Shown: positions 8,046-14,552 of the stretch, in pieces
Layout: each line of letters starts with the position of its first letter
How positions within the stretch are numbered: position 1 is the first letter of the stretch
NCBI GenBank assembly: GCA_003229935.1
Contig: QIGD01000046.1
Location: 1 to 19,792 of the forward strand
Source of the DNA: Methanobacteriota archaeon
GTDB taxonomy: Archaea > Hydrothermarchaeota > Hydrothermarchaeia > Hydrothermarchaeales > BMS3B
DNA: 19,792 bases
Direction of reading: 5' to 3'
Program-made: the position numbers and the translations under genes
The notes under the pieces: generated by a model
Seen by the model: only the letters and a program-made list of their open reading frames with translations
Told to the model about the DNA's origin: nothing
Database searches by the model: none

Positions 8046-8168
8046 TTGAGGAGAAGAAGAAAGTTTGTAAAGAAAAGGATAAACAAAGAAGGTTCTGCTA
8101 AAAAGAGAAGAATGTTAAATATGCATAGAGTTGATGATTTTCGTTATGACCTCGCGAATTTTGAATAA
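8046..8168 (+). CDS. Possible 40-residue basic protein, TTG start
   Basis: A short ORF beginning at TTG, with the SD-like GGATGTGATT (8034-8043) three bases ahead. This is one mismatch from the GGTGATT-type sites used by other genes here. The product is very basic in its first half (RRRRKFVKKRINK, then KKRR) and ends DDFRYDLANFE. It could be a nucleic-acid or ribosome-associated peptide, but I recognise no family. It overlaps the start of the following ORF by 23 nt. Existence is uncertain. Confidence 0.35.
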   Translation: MRRRRKFVKKRINKEGSAKKRRMLNMHRVDDFRYDLANFE

Positions 8169-8346
8169 TATTCCCGAAGAAGACCACAGACGCCCTGTTT
8201 TTGCCACAATCTATTCGAAGGCTTCAAATCTAGGAATAAACGAAGCAAGGAATTATGTTAAAGATAAGACTGAAGAAGAGATAATTCCAGAAGAGATGTC
8301 TGAAGGTATTCTTAATCTGCTCTACAGGTACAGCAGGCTAAGATAA
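8146..8346 (+). CDS. Hypothetical 66-residue protein
   Basis: A small, charged, mostly helical-looking protein (NIPEEDHRRPVFATIY, then NEARNYVKDKTEEEIIPEEM) ending in LLYRYSRLR. I do not recognise the family. ATG 8146 is a guess; TTG 8131 and ATG 8134 are in the same frame and none has a clear SD. It is convergent with tsr3 with only 8 nt between the stops. Confidence 0.45.
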   Translation: MTSRILNNIPEEDHRRPVFATIYSKASNLGINEARNYVKDKTEEEIIPEEMSEGILNLLYRYSRLR

Positions 8347-8354
8347 AATAAATA

Positions 8355-8849
8355 TCAGAAAAAGTAATCTTTCTGAATTTTCAGTACCTCGGTACTGTTT
8401 TTACTATTGCTATAATCTTCGAGAAGCTGCCCATTCAAATCAAGGAAGCTTTTTCCCCATTTAAATTTATTCATGATTTCTTCTGCATCAGTCCTGAAAC
8501 CCATAATATATAGGGCACCTGCGAGAGCTTCTGCAGTACTCAATTTTGAAATTTTGCCATAGTTTACGGGGTTTGCTGCAACAAGCAGTGGAAGAGTTCG
8601 TGAAATTAGACTTGACTTAATTTCACTGAAAACCTCCTCAGCCTTTTTCCATGAGCAGTCCACGGCAAGAAGAGCAGGAGCACCAGCATCTTCCTTTGAT
8701 AGAGCCTTCAGTGCAAAGGGAGAAAGGAGAACTGAACCTGCTGGAACCCTTCGAGGTCTTACATATACCACCTCTCCATGCCTCTTGAGCTTCGCTGCAG
8801 TGCATCTCTTGGGGTTGCACTGATTAGCATGAAATATAAGAAGCTTCAT
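8355..8849 (-). CDS. tsr3: Tsr3 / DUF367 rRNA aminocarboxypropyltransferase
   Basis: Transfers the aminocarboxypropyl group of SAM to a hypermodified uridine of small-subunit rRNA; in eukaryotes the base is m1acp3-psi in 18S rRNA. The 164-residue protein shows the family landmarks in order: HANQCNPKRCTAAKL, a VLLSPFALKALS block, AVDCSWKKAEEVF, RTLPLLVAANPVNYG, KLSTAEALAGALYIMGF and KFKWGKSFLDLN. The start is ATG 8849, the first base after the inserted element at 8850-9260. The sequence MKLLIFHANQC looks like a natural N terminus. No SD remains upstream. Before the insertion the gene probably overlapped the cimA stop as ATGA. Confidence 0.92.
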   Translation of the reverse strand: MKLLIFHANQCNPKRCTAAKLKRHGEVVYVRPRRVPAGSVLLSPFALKALSKEDAGAPALLAVDCSWKKAEEVFSEIKSSLISRTLPLLVAANPVNYGKISKLSTAEALAGALYIMGFRTDAEEIMNKFKWGKSFLDLNGQLLEDYSNSKNSTEVLKIQKDYFF

Positions 8850-9260
8850 AATATTCGGGCAAGGAGACCACCCATTTCACTGGGTGGAGGAATTGCCCTT
8901 TTCACCTCTTTAAAGATTATAATTTTAATCCAATCCAAACCAGCAGGTATTTCAACCTGCTCACTGTTTCTTACACTATCAGGCAAACACAGTTTCTTAT
9001 GCATATTTATGACCGGAACTCGCAAGTCCTGTCCACTCTTGCCAGAGTGTTGGTCCTCATCGGAGTTGTTATCAGCCAGTACTGTGTGAATCACACTGAG
9101 AGTTTCCTCTCTGTTTAATTTTCCACTTACAGAGCAGGGAACTTGAGGAGCATCCTCTGATGCGTTCTTTAATTCTACCAATTCTTTCAATGCCTCCTAA
9201 TTAACCTGTTACCCCTGTTTCTCACGAGGCAGGCCACCCATTTTAATGGGTGGTGATTGA
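8850..9260 (-). mobile_element. Element 1: decayed IscB/omegaRNA (HEARO-like) insertion between cimA and tsr3
   Basis: On the minus strand the element starts with TCAATCACC and a hairpin (CCACCCAT/ATGGGTGG). It continues with CTCGTGAGAAACAGGGGTAA and a long RNA-like region. It ends with GGCAATTCCTCC, a second hairpin (CCACCCA/TGGGTGG) and CTTGCCCGAATATT. The same order of motifs occurs in elements 2 and 3. A 76-nt stretch (9107-9182) is identical to 11960-12035 of element 2. Between the RNA-like part and the right end is a short open stretch (9004 down to about 8890) that starts ATGCAT where iscB should start. It reads MHKKLCLPDSVRNSEQ and is not recognisable as IscB. The element is far too short for an intact iscB. 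The right end abuts ATGA, the start of tsr3. Confidence 0.75.
9005..9260 (-). ncRNA. HEARO/omegaRNA-like RNA of element 1
   Basis: About 256 nt from the left end to the iscB-type start codon. This is where IscB omegaRNA (HEARO RNA) lies: upstream of the nuclease ORF, with the guide coming from sequence flanking the left end. It contains blocks shared exactly with element 2, such as CCTCAAGTTCCCTGCTCTGT and CTGATAACAACTCC. It also has CACTCTGGCAAGAGTG, a hairpin, and a GTGTG-ATT-CACAC hairpin missing from element 2. An ORF happens to stay open through it, but conservation is at the base level. The omegaRNA identification is from memory of the family and needs a covariance-model search. Confidence 0.6.
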
Positions 9261-10816
9261 CCTCTTGTTCTGTGAAGCTTGTATTCAATACTGTCTATGA
9301 GCGCCTTCAGGCTTGCCTCGATAATATTCTCAGAAACTCCTACTGTGCTCCAGATATCCTTTCCATCTGTACTTTCTATAAGAACCCTTACTTTTGCTCC
9401 TGTTCCCTCGGTTGTGTCAAGTACCCTTACCTTATAATCCGTAAGATAGACATCTCTTAAGCTCGGATAGAACTTTTCAAGTGCTTTTCTCAGAGCATTG
9501 TCAAGGGCATTAACCGGACCGTTTCCTTCAGCTGCAGTGTGCTCATACCTGTTTCCTACCCTGACCTTGACTGTGCCCTCTGAAGTTAACTCTTCGTCAT
9601 GGGTATCAACTGTAATTCTGAAGCCATCAAGAACAAAGAATTTTTTAATCATACCCAGAGTTCTCATCAGAAGAAGCTCAAAACTCGCCTCTGCTCCTTC
9701 GAACTGATAACCCTGTTTTTCCATCTCTTTAAGTTGATTGAGAATTATTCTAACCTCTGGAGAGCCCTTTCCAAGCTTCAACCCTAATTCTTTTGCCTTT
9801 TCCAGAATATTGCTCTTGCCTGAAAGGTCAGAAATTAAGAATCTTCTCTCATTTCCAACAAGCTCTGGCTTTATATGCTCGTAGGTTGAAGGGTTTTTAA
9901 GTACAGCATCTATGTGCACTCCACCCTTATGGGCAAAGGCACTTCTACCTACATAGGGCATATTGTGTAGGTGAGACAGGTTGGCAAGTTCTGCCACAAG
10001 TTTTGATACTTCAGTTAGCTTTTTAAGCTGGTTATCGTTTATACAATCTATATGAAGCTTTAACTTTATATTTGGAATAACTGAGCATAGGTTGGCATTG
10101 CCGCACCGTTCACCGTAGCCGTTTATTGTTCCATGCACCTGAGTTGTTCCTGCACGCACAGCAATTACAGAGTTGGCAACACTTGAATCAGAATCATTAT
10201 GTGCATGAATGCCGAGAGCTGTCTTTATTTTACCTTTAACTTCATTGAGAATCTCCAGAATATTAAAAGGAAGAGCACCGCCATTGGTATCGCAGAGTAC
10301 AAGACAGCTGGCTTTAGCTTCTTCAGCAGCTCTGAGAGTTTTCATAGCATACTCTTTATTGTTCATGTAGCCATCAAAGAAGTGTTCTGCATCAAAAAAA
10401 ACCTTTATGCCGTGTTCCCTGAGGTACTCAATACTATCCGTGATCATGCTCAGATTCTCTTCCGGTAAGATTTTCAAGGCATCTCTCACATGCATGTCCC
10501 AGGATTTGCCAAAAATAGTTACATAGTCTGTACCTGTGTCAACAAGGCTTCTGAGGTTCATATCATCTTCAGCCTTAACCTTTGCATGCCTTGTGCTTCC
10601 GAAGGCTACTATCCTAGAATTCTCAAATTCTATCTCTTTTACCTTGGAGAAGAATTCTGCATCTTTTGGGTTTGAGCTGGGGAAACCACCCTCAACATAG
10701 TGGATGCCAAGCTCGTCCAGCTTTTTTGCTATTATGAGTTTGTCTTTCACTGTGAAGCTTATATATTCGCTCTGAGCACCATCCCTGAGAGTGGTGTCAT
10801 AAAGTTCTACTTTCAT
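9209..10816 (-). CDS. cimA: Citramalate synthase (CimA-type), with element-derived C-terminal tail
   Basis: Condenses pyruvate and acetyl-CoA to citramalate for threonine-independent isoleucine synthesis. The 535-residue protein is of the long CimA type: a DRE-TIM barrel beginning LYDTTLRDGAQSEYISF, the metal-binding HAHND near residue 203, GYGERCGNANL and HKGGVHIDAV. A C-terminal LeuA-dimer-type regulatory domain follows, with ANG-like AEGNGPVNALDNALRKAL and VRVLIESTDG. The last 17 residues, from GQSPPIKMGG onward, are encoded by the left end of element 1. The native protein probably ended HRTRG-stop. A TATA-like box about 26 nt ahead of ATG 10816 suggests a nearly leaderless transcript. Confidence 0.9.
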   Translation of the reverse strand: MKVELYDTTLRDGAQSEYISFTVKDKLIIAKKLDELGIHYVEGGFPSSNPKDAEFFSKVKEIEFENSRIVAFGSTRHAKVKAEDDMNLRSLVDTGTDYVTIFGKSWDMHVRDALKILPEENLSMITDSIEYLREHGIKVFFDAEHFFDGYMNNKEYAMKTLRAAEEAKASCLVLCDTNGGALPFNILEILNEVKGKIKTALGIHAHNDSDSSVANSVIAVRAGTTQVHGTINGYGERCGNANLCSVIPNIKLKLHIDCINDNQLKKLTEVSKLVAELANLSHLHNMPYVGRSAFAHKGGVHIDAVLKNPSTYEHIKPELVGNERRFLISDLSGKSNILEKAKELGLKLGKGSPEVRIILNQLKEMEKQGYQFEGAEASFELLLMRTLGMIKKFFVLDGFRITVDTHDEELTSEGTVKVRVGNRYEHTAAEGNGPVNALDNALRKALEKFYPSLRDVYLTDYKVRVLDTTEGTGAKVRVLIESTDGKDIWSTVGVSENIIEASLKALIDSIEYKLHRTRGQSPPIKMGGLPREKQG

Positions 10817-10898
10817 ACTAGCTTAGGCTGGGTGAATAACAATATAAATTAAAACAAAAGCTGTTTATATTGCCCTTGATATCCTTCATATTTAAGCT
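10817..10898. promoter_or_regulatory. Divergent promoters of cimA and the nucleotidyltransferase
   Basis: An 82-nt A/T-rich region separates the two divergent starts. On the plus strand TTTATATT (about 10864-10871) lies some 28-35 nt before ATG 10899. On the minus strand AATTTATATTG lies about 20-30 nt before ATG 10816. Both positions predict leaderless or nearly leaderless mRNAs, common in archaea. No SD precedes either start. Confidence 0.55.
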
Positions 10899-11921
10899 AT
10901 GGAGTTTATGCTTCGCGACTTTATTATTACACAGGAAAATATGATATTCTCTGTGGTGAGCTATTCTCACCCTGAGGATAGGGTGATTGCCTTTCTCCGC
11001 TATTTCCCTTCCAGCAGGGGTGATAGAGAGCGAGATGAAAAGAAATATGAGAAGGTGAATGGTGTTGCACATTCCTTCAAATTTCTTGAGAGAAATTTTC
11101 CAGAGTATATCTTCAAAGCTACAAACCTCAATACAAAACTTCAGGCTGTCCCACTTGATAAAATTGAGGAGCATCTCAGCCCAAGGAAAAGGCTCAGGGA
11201 GATTGTTAGAGCACCTGGAGATGAGGTTGAGGAATATATAAAGAAACTCTCCAGCCTATTTCCTGAGATTCCTCTGGAGAATAAGGGTGTCACTGGGTCT
11301 GTTCTTGTAGGGTTGCATACAAGCACCTCTGATATCGACTTTGTAATATATGGCATAAAAGAGCATTCTAAAGCAAGAAGAAGACTTAAAGAGCTTTTTG
11401 GGAGTGGAGAGGTAAGAGACCTCAGCAGGGAGGATTGGCTCAAAGCTTATAAAAAGAGATTTCCATCAGAGGCTGAGCTTAGCTTTGAAGAGTTTTTATT
11501 CTATGAGCGCAGAAAGTACCACAAGGGTGTTTTCGGCTCAAAGATTTTTGACCTCCTGATGGTTCATGGTCAGGAAATTAAACTAGAGCTATGGGGGAAT
11601 ATGAAGTTCAGAAGACTTTCAAAATATATACTAAAGGCAGAGGTGGTGGACTCAAGCCTTGCGTTTGACTACCCTGCTGTCTATAAAATCTCATGTTCAA
11701 ATTCGAAAATTAAAGAGGTGGTTTCTTTTACCCATACTTATGCAGGTCAGGCATTTGAAGGTGAGAAGATTGTGGCAGAGGGTTATCTTGAAGAGGTTAT
11801 ACCTGAAGGTCATCTTCGTATTCTTGTTGGTACAACAAGAGAGGCTATAGGCGAATACATTAAGTTGGATCAATCACCCCTCCCTTTCGGAAGGGGCTTG
11901 TTCCGTGAGAAACATGGGTAA
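10899..11921 (+). CDS. Archaeal DNA polymerase beta-type nucleotidyltransferase, with element-derived tail
   Basis: A 340-residue protein whose central motif is TGSVLVGLHTSTSDIDFVIYG. This is the GS...DxD signature of the pol-beta nucleotidyltransferase superfamily (G133, S134, D145, D147). The N-terminal 100 residues (FSVVSYSHPEDRVIAFLRYFP) look like the conserved leader of an uncharacterised archaeal family; the C-terminal part after residue 230 is beta-rich. The substrate is unknown, and a role in RNA or protein modification is possible. The last 17 residues, DQSPLPFGRGLFREKHG, come (after the D) from the left end of element 2 and resemble the tail of CimA. ATG 10899 is chosen for its fit to the TATA box; ATG 10908 is an alternative. 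Confidence 0.8.
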   Translation: MEFMLRDFIITQENMIFSVVSYSHPEDRVIAFLRYFPSSRGDRERDEKKYEKVNGVAHSFKFLERNFPEYIFKATNLNTKLQAVPLDKIEEHLSPRKRLREIVRAPGDEVEEYIKKLSSLFPEIPLENKGVTGSVLVGLHTSTSDIDFVIYGIKEHSKARRRLKELFGSGEVRDLSREDWLKAYKKRFPSEAELSFEEFLFYERRKYHKGVFGSKIFDLLMVHGQEIKLELWGNMKFRRLSKYILKAEVVDSSLAFDYPAVYKISCSNSKIKEVVSFTHTYAGQAFEGEKIVAEGYLEEVIPEGHLRILVGTTREAIGEYIKLDQSPLPFGRGLFREKHG

Positions 11922-12106
11922 CAGGTTGATTAGGAGGCGTTGTAAAAGATGCAGCAGTTATTGGTAGAATTAAAGAACGCATCAGAGGATGCTCCTCAAG
12001 TTCCCTGCTCTGTAAGTGGAAAATTAAACAGAGAGCTGGCTGATAACAACTCCACTCAGAATCTACACTCTGGCAAGAGTATACAGGACTTGAGAGTTCC
12101 TGAAAT
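11870..12106 (+). ncRNA. HEARO/omegaRNA-like RNA of element 2
   Basis: About 237 nt between the left end and the ATG of the iscB relic, sharing a 76-nt identical run (11960-12035) with element 1. Relative to element 1 it lacks 27 nt that include a GTGTG/CACAC hairpin, and its last part differs (ACTCAGAATCTACACTCTGG). If the left flank works as guide, the guide would be the 3' end of the nucleotidyltransferase gene. Confidence 0.6.
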
Positions 12107-12349
12107 ATGCGTCGAAAACCTTTAATGCCTATGAGGCCTAGAAGAAAAGGGCATAAGCCCTCTGTAAGAAGAAATAGATATAGGTTACAACCCAATGATT
12201 TAGTAAAACAGACTAAATTTCTATGTAAAGTGAGAGACACCAATAATTATGAGGTATATATAATATTGGTAAACAAAATAGGAAAAATATTTGATATTAC
12301 TGTTAAAAAAGTGGAGTTAGTAAAATATAAAAGAGGAATACAATTCTAA
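12107..12349 (+). pseudogene. iscB: Internally deleted iscB relic (PLMP motif joined to C-terminal domain)
   Basis: An 80-residue ORF reads MRRKPLMPMRPRRKGHKPSV and then RRNRYRLQPNDLVK, ending VKKVELVKYKRGIQF. The first part is the hallmark PLMP motif of the IscB N-terminal domain. The second part matches the C-terminal end of IscB proteins as I remember them (RR-x-YxxQPxD and KKVxLxKY-x-G). The RuvC, bridge-helix and HNH domains are absent, so the join after RPRR is an internal deletion. Upstream, GTTCCTG-AATATGCG appears to have lost about 4 nt compared with GTTCCGGTCATAAATATG in element 1. It cannot be a working nuclease. A retained RNA- or DNA-binding use of the mini-protein cannot be excluded. 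Confidence 0.72.
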
Positions 12350-12411
12350 ACTAAGGGAGGTAGGCAATTCATCCACCCATTAAAATGGGTGGTCTCATTG
12401 CCCAGATTATT

Positions 12412-13212
12412 ATGAATGAAATGTTCAGATATATCCTGAAGCTGGCTGAAGAACTCAAAGGAGTAATAAAAGAGGGTTTGAATGATAGAGAAGAAGCTGG
12501 AGAAATTGTTGGAAAGGGTGCCTCTGGCGAAGATACAAAGGCTATTGACAGGTTAGCTGAAGATTTTATTGTTGATAACCTGACAGAGTTCAGATTGCAT
12601 ATTGTTACAGAAGAGGCTGGTGTTATAAAGAGTTCTTCTACGCCAGAGAAGATAGCAGTGATTGACCCTCTTGATGGAACCTTCAATGCCCTGCATAATC
12701 TTCCTTTTTACAGTTTCTCTATTGCCCTTGCCAAATACTCAGAGAATGCAACTATGGAAGATATAAATTTTGGATTTGTTATGGATTTAGTCACTGGTGA
12801 ATACTTTCATGCAGAAAGAGGGGAAGGTAGCTTTTTTATGGGAAATAAGATTAATGTCAGAGATATTCCCCTGGATAAAGGCACTCTATCGCTATACTCT
12901 CCCCCAGGAAGTACAAAAAGACTTATACCACTTCTTGAGAATACTAGAAGGCTTAGAATCATGGGGAGCGCTGCTTTAGACCTGTGTTATATTGCAAGAG
13001 GTGACCTCCAGGCCTTTGTGGATATAAGAAATTTTCTGAGAAATGTTGATACAGCAGCAGGACTTTTAATTCTTGAGGAAGCAGGAGGGAAAATTAGCGA
13101 CCTCAGGGGAAGAACTCTGAGAAATAGTATATTAAATATTGAGAAGTTTAATCTCGTTGCTGCTTCACCAGATGTACACAATCAGGTGTTGCATCTTCTC
13201 AACATGACGTAA
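12412..13212 (+). CDS. Inositol monophosphatase / fructose-1,6-bisphosphatase family enzyme
   Basis: A 266-residue Mg2+-dependent sugar-phosphate phosphatase. Motifs: a metal-ligand TEEAGVI, the DPLDGTFNALHNLPFYSFSI signature (DPxDGTxN), GSAALDLCYIARGDLQAFVD, and VDTAAGLLILEEAGG in place of the usual WDxAAG. Archaeal members often hydrolyse both fructose-1,6-bisphosphate and inositol-1-phosphate, for gluconeogenesis or inositol lipid synthesis. The start is ATG 12412, immediately after element 2; ATG 12421 is an alternative. An in-frame ATG in the element's right hairpin (12385) would add nine element-encoded residues (MGGLIAQII). I consider that unlikely but possible. Confidence 0.9.
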   Translation: MNEMFRYILKLAEELKGVIKEGLNDREEAGEIVGKGASGEDTKAIDRLAEDFIVDNLTEFRLHIVTEEAGVIKSSSTPEKIAVIDPLDGTFNALHNLPFYSFSIALAKYSENATMEDINFGFVMDLVTGEYFHAERGEGSFFMGNKINVRDIPLDKGTLSLYSPPGSTKRLIPLLENTRRLRIMGSAALDLCYIARGDLQAFVDIRNFLRNVDTAAGLLILEEAGGKISDLRGRTLRNSILNIEKFNLVAASPDVHNQVLHLLNMT

Positions 13213-13215
13213 AGA

Positions 13216-13246
13216 GTTTATATCAATAAGGTAAATAATTTATACA
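13216..13246 (+). promoter_or_regulatory. Likely nadK promoter
   Basis: GAGTTTATATCAA (about 13216-13228) lies 20-30 nt ahead of ATG 13247 in a 34-nt gap. There is no SD, so a leaderless nadK transcript is expected, possibly alongside read-through from the phosphatase gene. Confidence 0.4.
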
Positions 13247-14056
13247 ATGGAAAAAGTAGCTCTTTCAGTTAAGAAGACTCCAGAGGCTATAAAAGCTGCT
13301 CTGGAAATAAAGGAGTTTCTTGAAGCACGTGGTGTTGAAGTTATTTTTGACCATGAAAGTACCATAGAACTAGGACTAACAGGAAAGAAAATTGGTGAAT
13401 TCGATGCTGACCTTCTGCTTGTACTTGGTGGAGACGGTATGATTTTAAAGGCAGCTTCAAAAATTAATATGGATATACCCGTGCTTGGGATAAATTTTGG
13501 TACCATGGGATTTCTTACCGAGATTAAGGCAGATAAATGGAGAGAAGGGCTTGAGAGGGTGCTATCAAGTAATTATACTCTCGAAGAAAGGAGCAAAATA
13601 GATGTTTTTATTGAAGAAAAGGAGGTAGGTGAAGCTCTCAACGAAGCTGTGGTTGTGACCTCCTCACCGGTTAAGATGCTACATCTAAAAATTTTTATTA
13701 ATAGCAGTGAGATAGACGAGGTACGGGCAGACGGTATAATTGTTGCCACACCCACGGGCTCGACTGCCTATTCGATGTCTGCTGGAGGTCCTATTCTTGA
13801 CCCGAGAACCAGAGCCTTTGTTATAACTCCAATATCTCCCTTCCAGTCCTCAGCAAGAAGTTTTATTGTGCCAGATAGTCTTGAGATTAGGATTAAACTT
13901 GTAATGTCAAAAAAAGAAGCAGTTCTTATAGTTGACGGCCAACAAGTTGCCGAAATCTCACCTGATGATGAGATAGTCTTCAGACTCTCAAATAGAAAAA
14001 TATGTTTTATAAAGCTAGATGGAGATTTTTACAGAAAGATAAGGGAAAGGTTATGA
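13247..14056 (+). CDS. nadK: NAD kinase
   Basis: Phosphorylates NAD+ to NADP+. The 269-residue protein has the diagnostic GGDGMILKAA loop (residues 61-70) and GINFGTMGFLTEI. It also has NEAVV and DGIIVATPTGSTAYSMSAGGPI, and a C-terminal VDGQQVAEISPDDEI strand region typical of the family. Length is normal for archaeal enzymes. Its stop overlaps the nob1 start as ATGA (14053-14056), so the two are likely coupled. Confidence 0.95.
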   Translation: MEKVALSVKKTPEAIKAALEIKEFLEARGVEVIFDHESTIELGLTGKKIGEFDADLLLVLGGDGMILKAASKINMDIPVLGINFGTMGFLTEIKADKWREGLERVLSSNYTLEERSKIDVFIEEKEVGEALNEAVVVTSSPVKMLHLKIFINSSEIDEVRADGIIVATPTGSTAYSMSAGGPILDPRTRAFVITPISPFQSSARSFIVPDSLEIRIKLVMSKKEAVLIVDGQQVAEISPDDEIVFRLSNRKICFIKLDGDFYRKIRERL

Positions 14057-14538
14057 AATATATTCTTGATGCATCAGCAATCATATCTGGGGTTGCAGCA
14101 GAAGGTGTAATAGCACAGTCTGTGGTTGAGGAAATAAGAGAGGAAAATCTTAGACTCAAGCTTGAGATAGCTTTAAGGGAAGGAAGCCTGAAGATTCTAA
14201 CCCCAGAAAAGAAATACATTGAAAAGGTAAAAATAGTTTCTCAATCCACAGGAGATTCAATACTGCTGTCCAAAGCTGATATAGAACTTCTGGCTCTTGC
14301 TATCCAACTGGGTGAGGGTTATATTATTATGAGTGATGACTATGCTCTTCAGAATCTTGCTGAAGTGCTGAAACTGAAATATTTGGGAATAAAAGAGAAT
14401 GGTATAGAGAAGGTTTTTATCTGGAGGAACTACTGCAGAAGCTGCAAGAAAGAGTATCCACTGGGATATACATCCTCATGTGATGTATGCGGCGGCAGGG
14501 TGGTGAGAAAGCTAAGGAAAAGATTAAATAAGAAATAA
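14053..14538 (+). CDS. nob1: Nob1-type PIN-domain rRNA endonuclease with Zn ribbon
   Basis: A 161-residue protein: a PIN domain opening MKYILDASAII (catalytic D6), with SKADIELLALAIQLG and MSDDYALQNLAE carrying the other acidic residues. A C-terminal zinc ribbon follows (CRSC and CDVC) and then a basic tail KLRKRLNKK. This layout is that of Nob1, which cleaves the 3' end of pre-16S rRNA during 30S maturation. ATG 14053 is chosen because it aligns with the PIN start and overlaps the nadK stop as ATGA; an in-frame start at 14002 would lie inside nadK. Confidence 0.9.
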   Translation: MKYILDASAIISGVAAEGVIAQSVVEEIREENLRLKLEIALREGSLKILTPEKKYIEKVKIVSQSTGDSILLSKADIELLALAIQLGEGYIIMSDDYALQNLAEVLKLKYLGIKENGIEKVFIWRNYCRSCKKEYPLGYTSSCDVCGGRVVRKLRKRLNKK

Positions 14539-14552
14539 AGAATGTAGTAATT

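Larger units (their letters stand above)
11870..12411 (+). mobile_element. Element 2: decayed IscB/omegaRNA insertion with iscB relic
   Basis: The left end is TCAATCACC followed by a hairpin (CCCCTCC/GGAAGGGG), then CTTGTTCCGTGAGAAACATG. An omegaRNA-like region, an iscB relic (12107-12349) and the right end follow: GGCAATTCATCC, hairpin CCACCCATTAAAATGGGTGG, and TCATTGCCCAGATTATT. The right end stops exactly before ATGAATGAAATG, the start of the phosphatase gene. The left hairpin differs in sequence from that of element 1 yet still pairs, which argues for a selected structure. No transposase remains, so mobility would need a TnpA supplied in trans. Confidence 0.8.

Noticed and set aside
8846..9190. 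114-residue minus-strand ORF reading MKELVELKNASEDAPQ... as a protein gene
   Set aside because: Element 2 carries the same bases with indels that break the reading frame, and the block lies upstream of an iscB-type start. I read it as the omegaRNA-like region plus the element right end, with the open frame incidental.
8850..9260. Riboswitch or attenuator between cimA and tsr3
   Set aside because: The same sequence occurs between unrelated genes at 11870-12411 with mobile-element ends and an iscB relic, so a mobile origin explains it better.
10199..10468. Plus-strand ORFs within cimA
   Set aside because: They are shadows of a clearly conserved enzyme on the other strand and have no start signals.
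12385..12411. Element-internal ATG as start of the phosphatase
   Set aside because: It would add nine residues encoded by the right-end hairpin. The enzyme starts more naturally at ATG 12412 or 12421, and the boundary with element 1 falls at the equivalent point.
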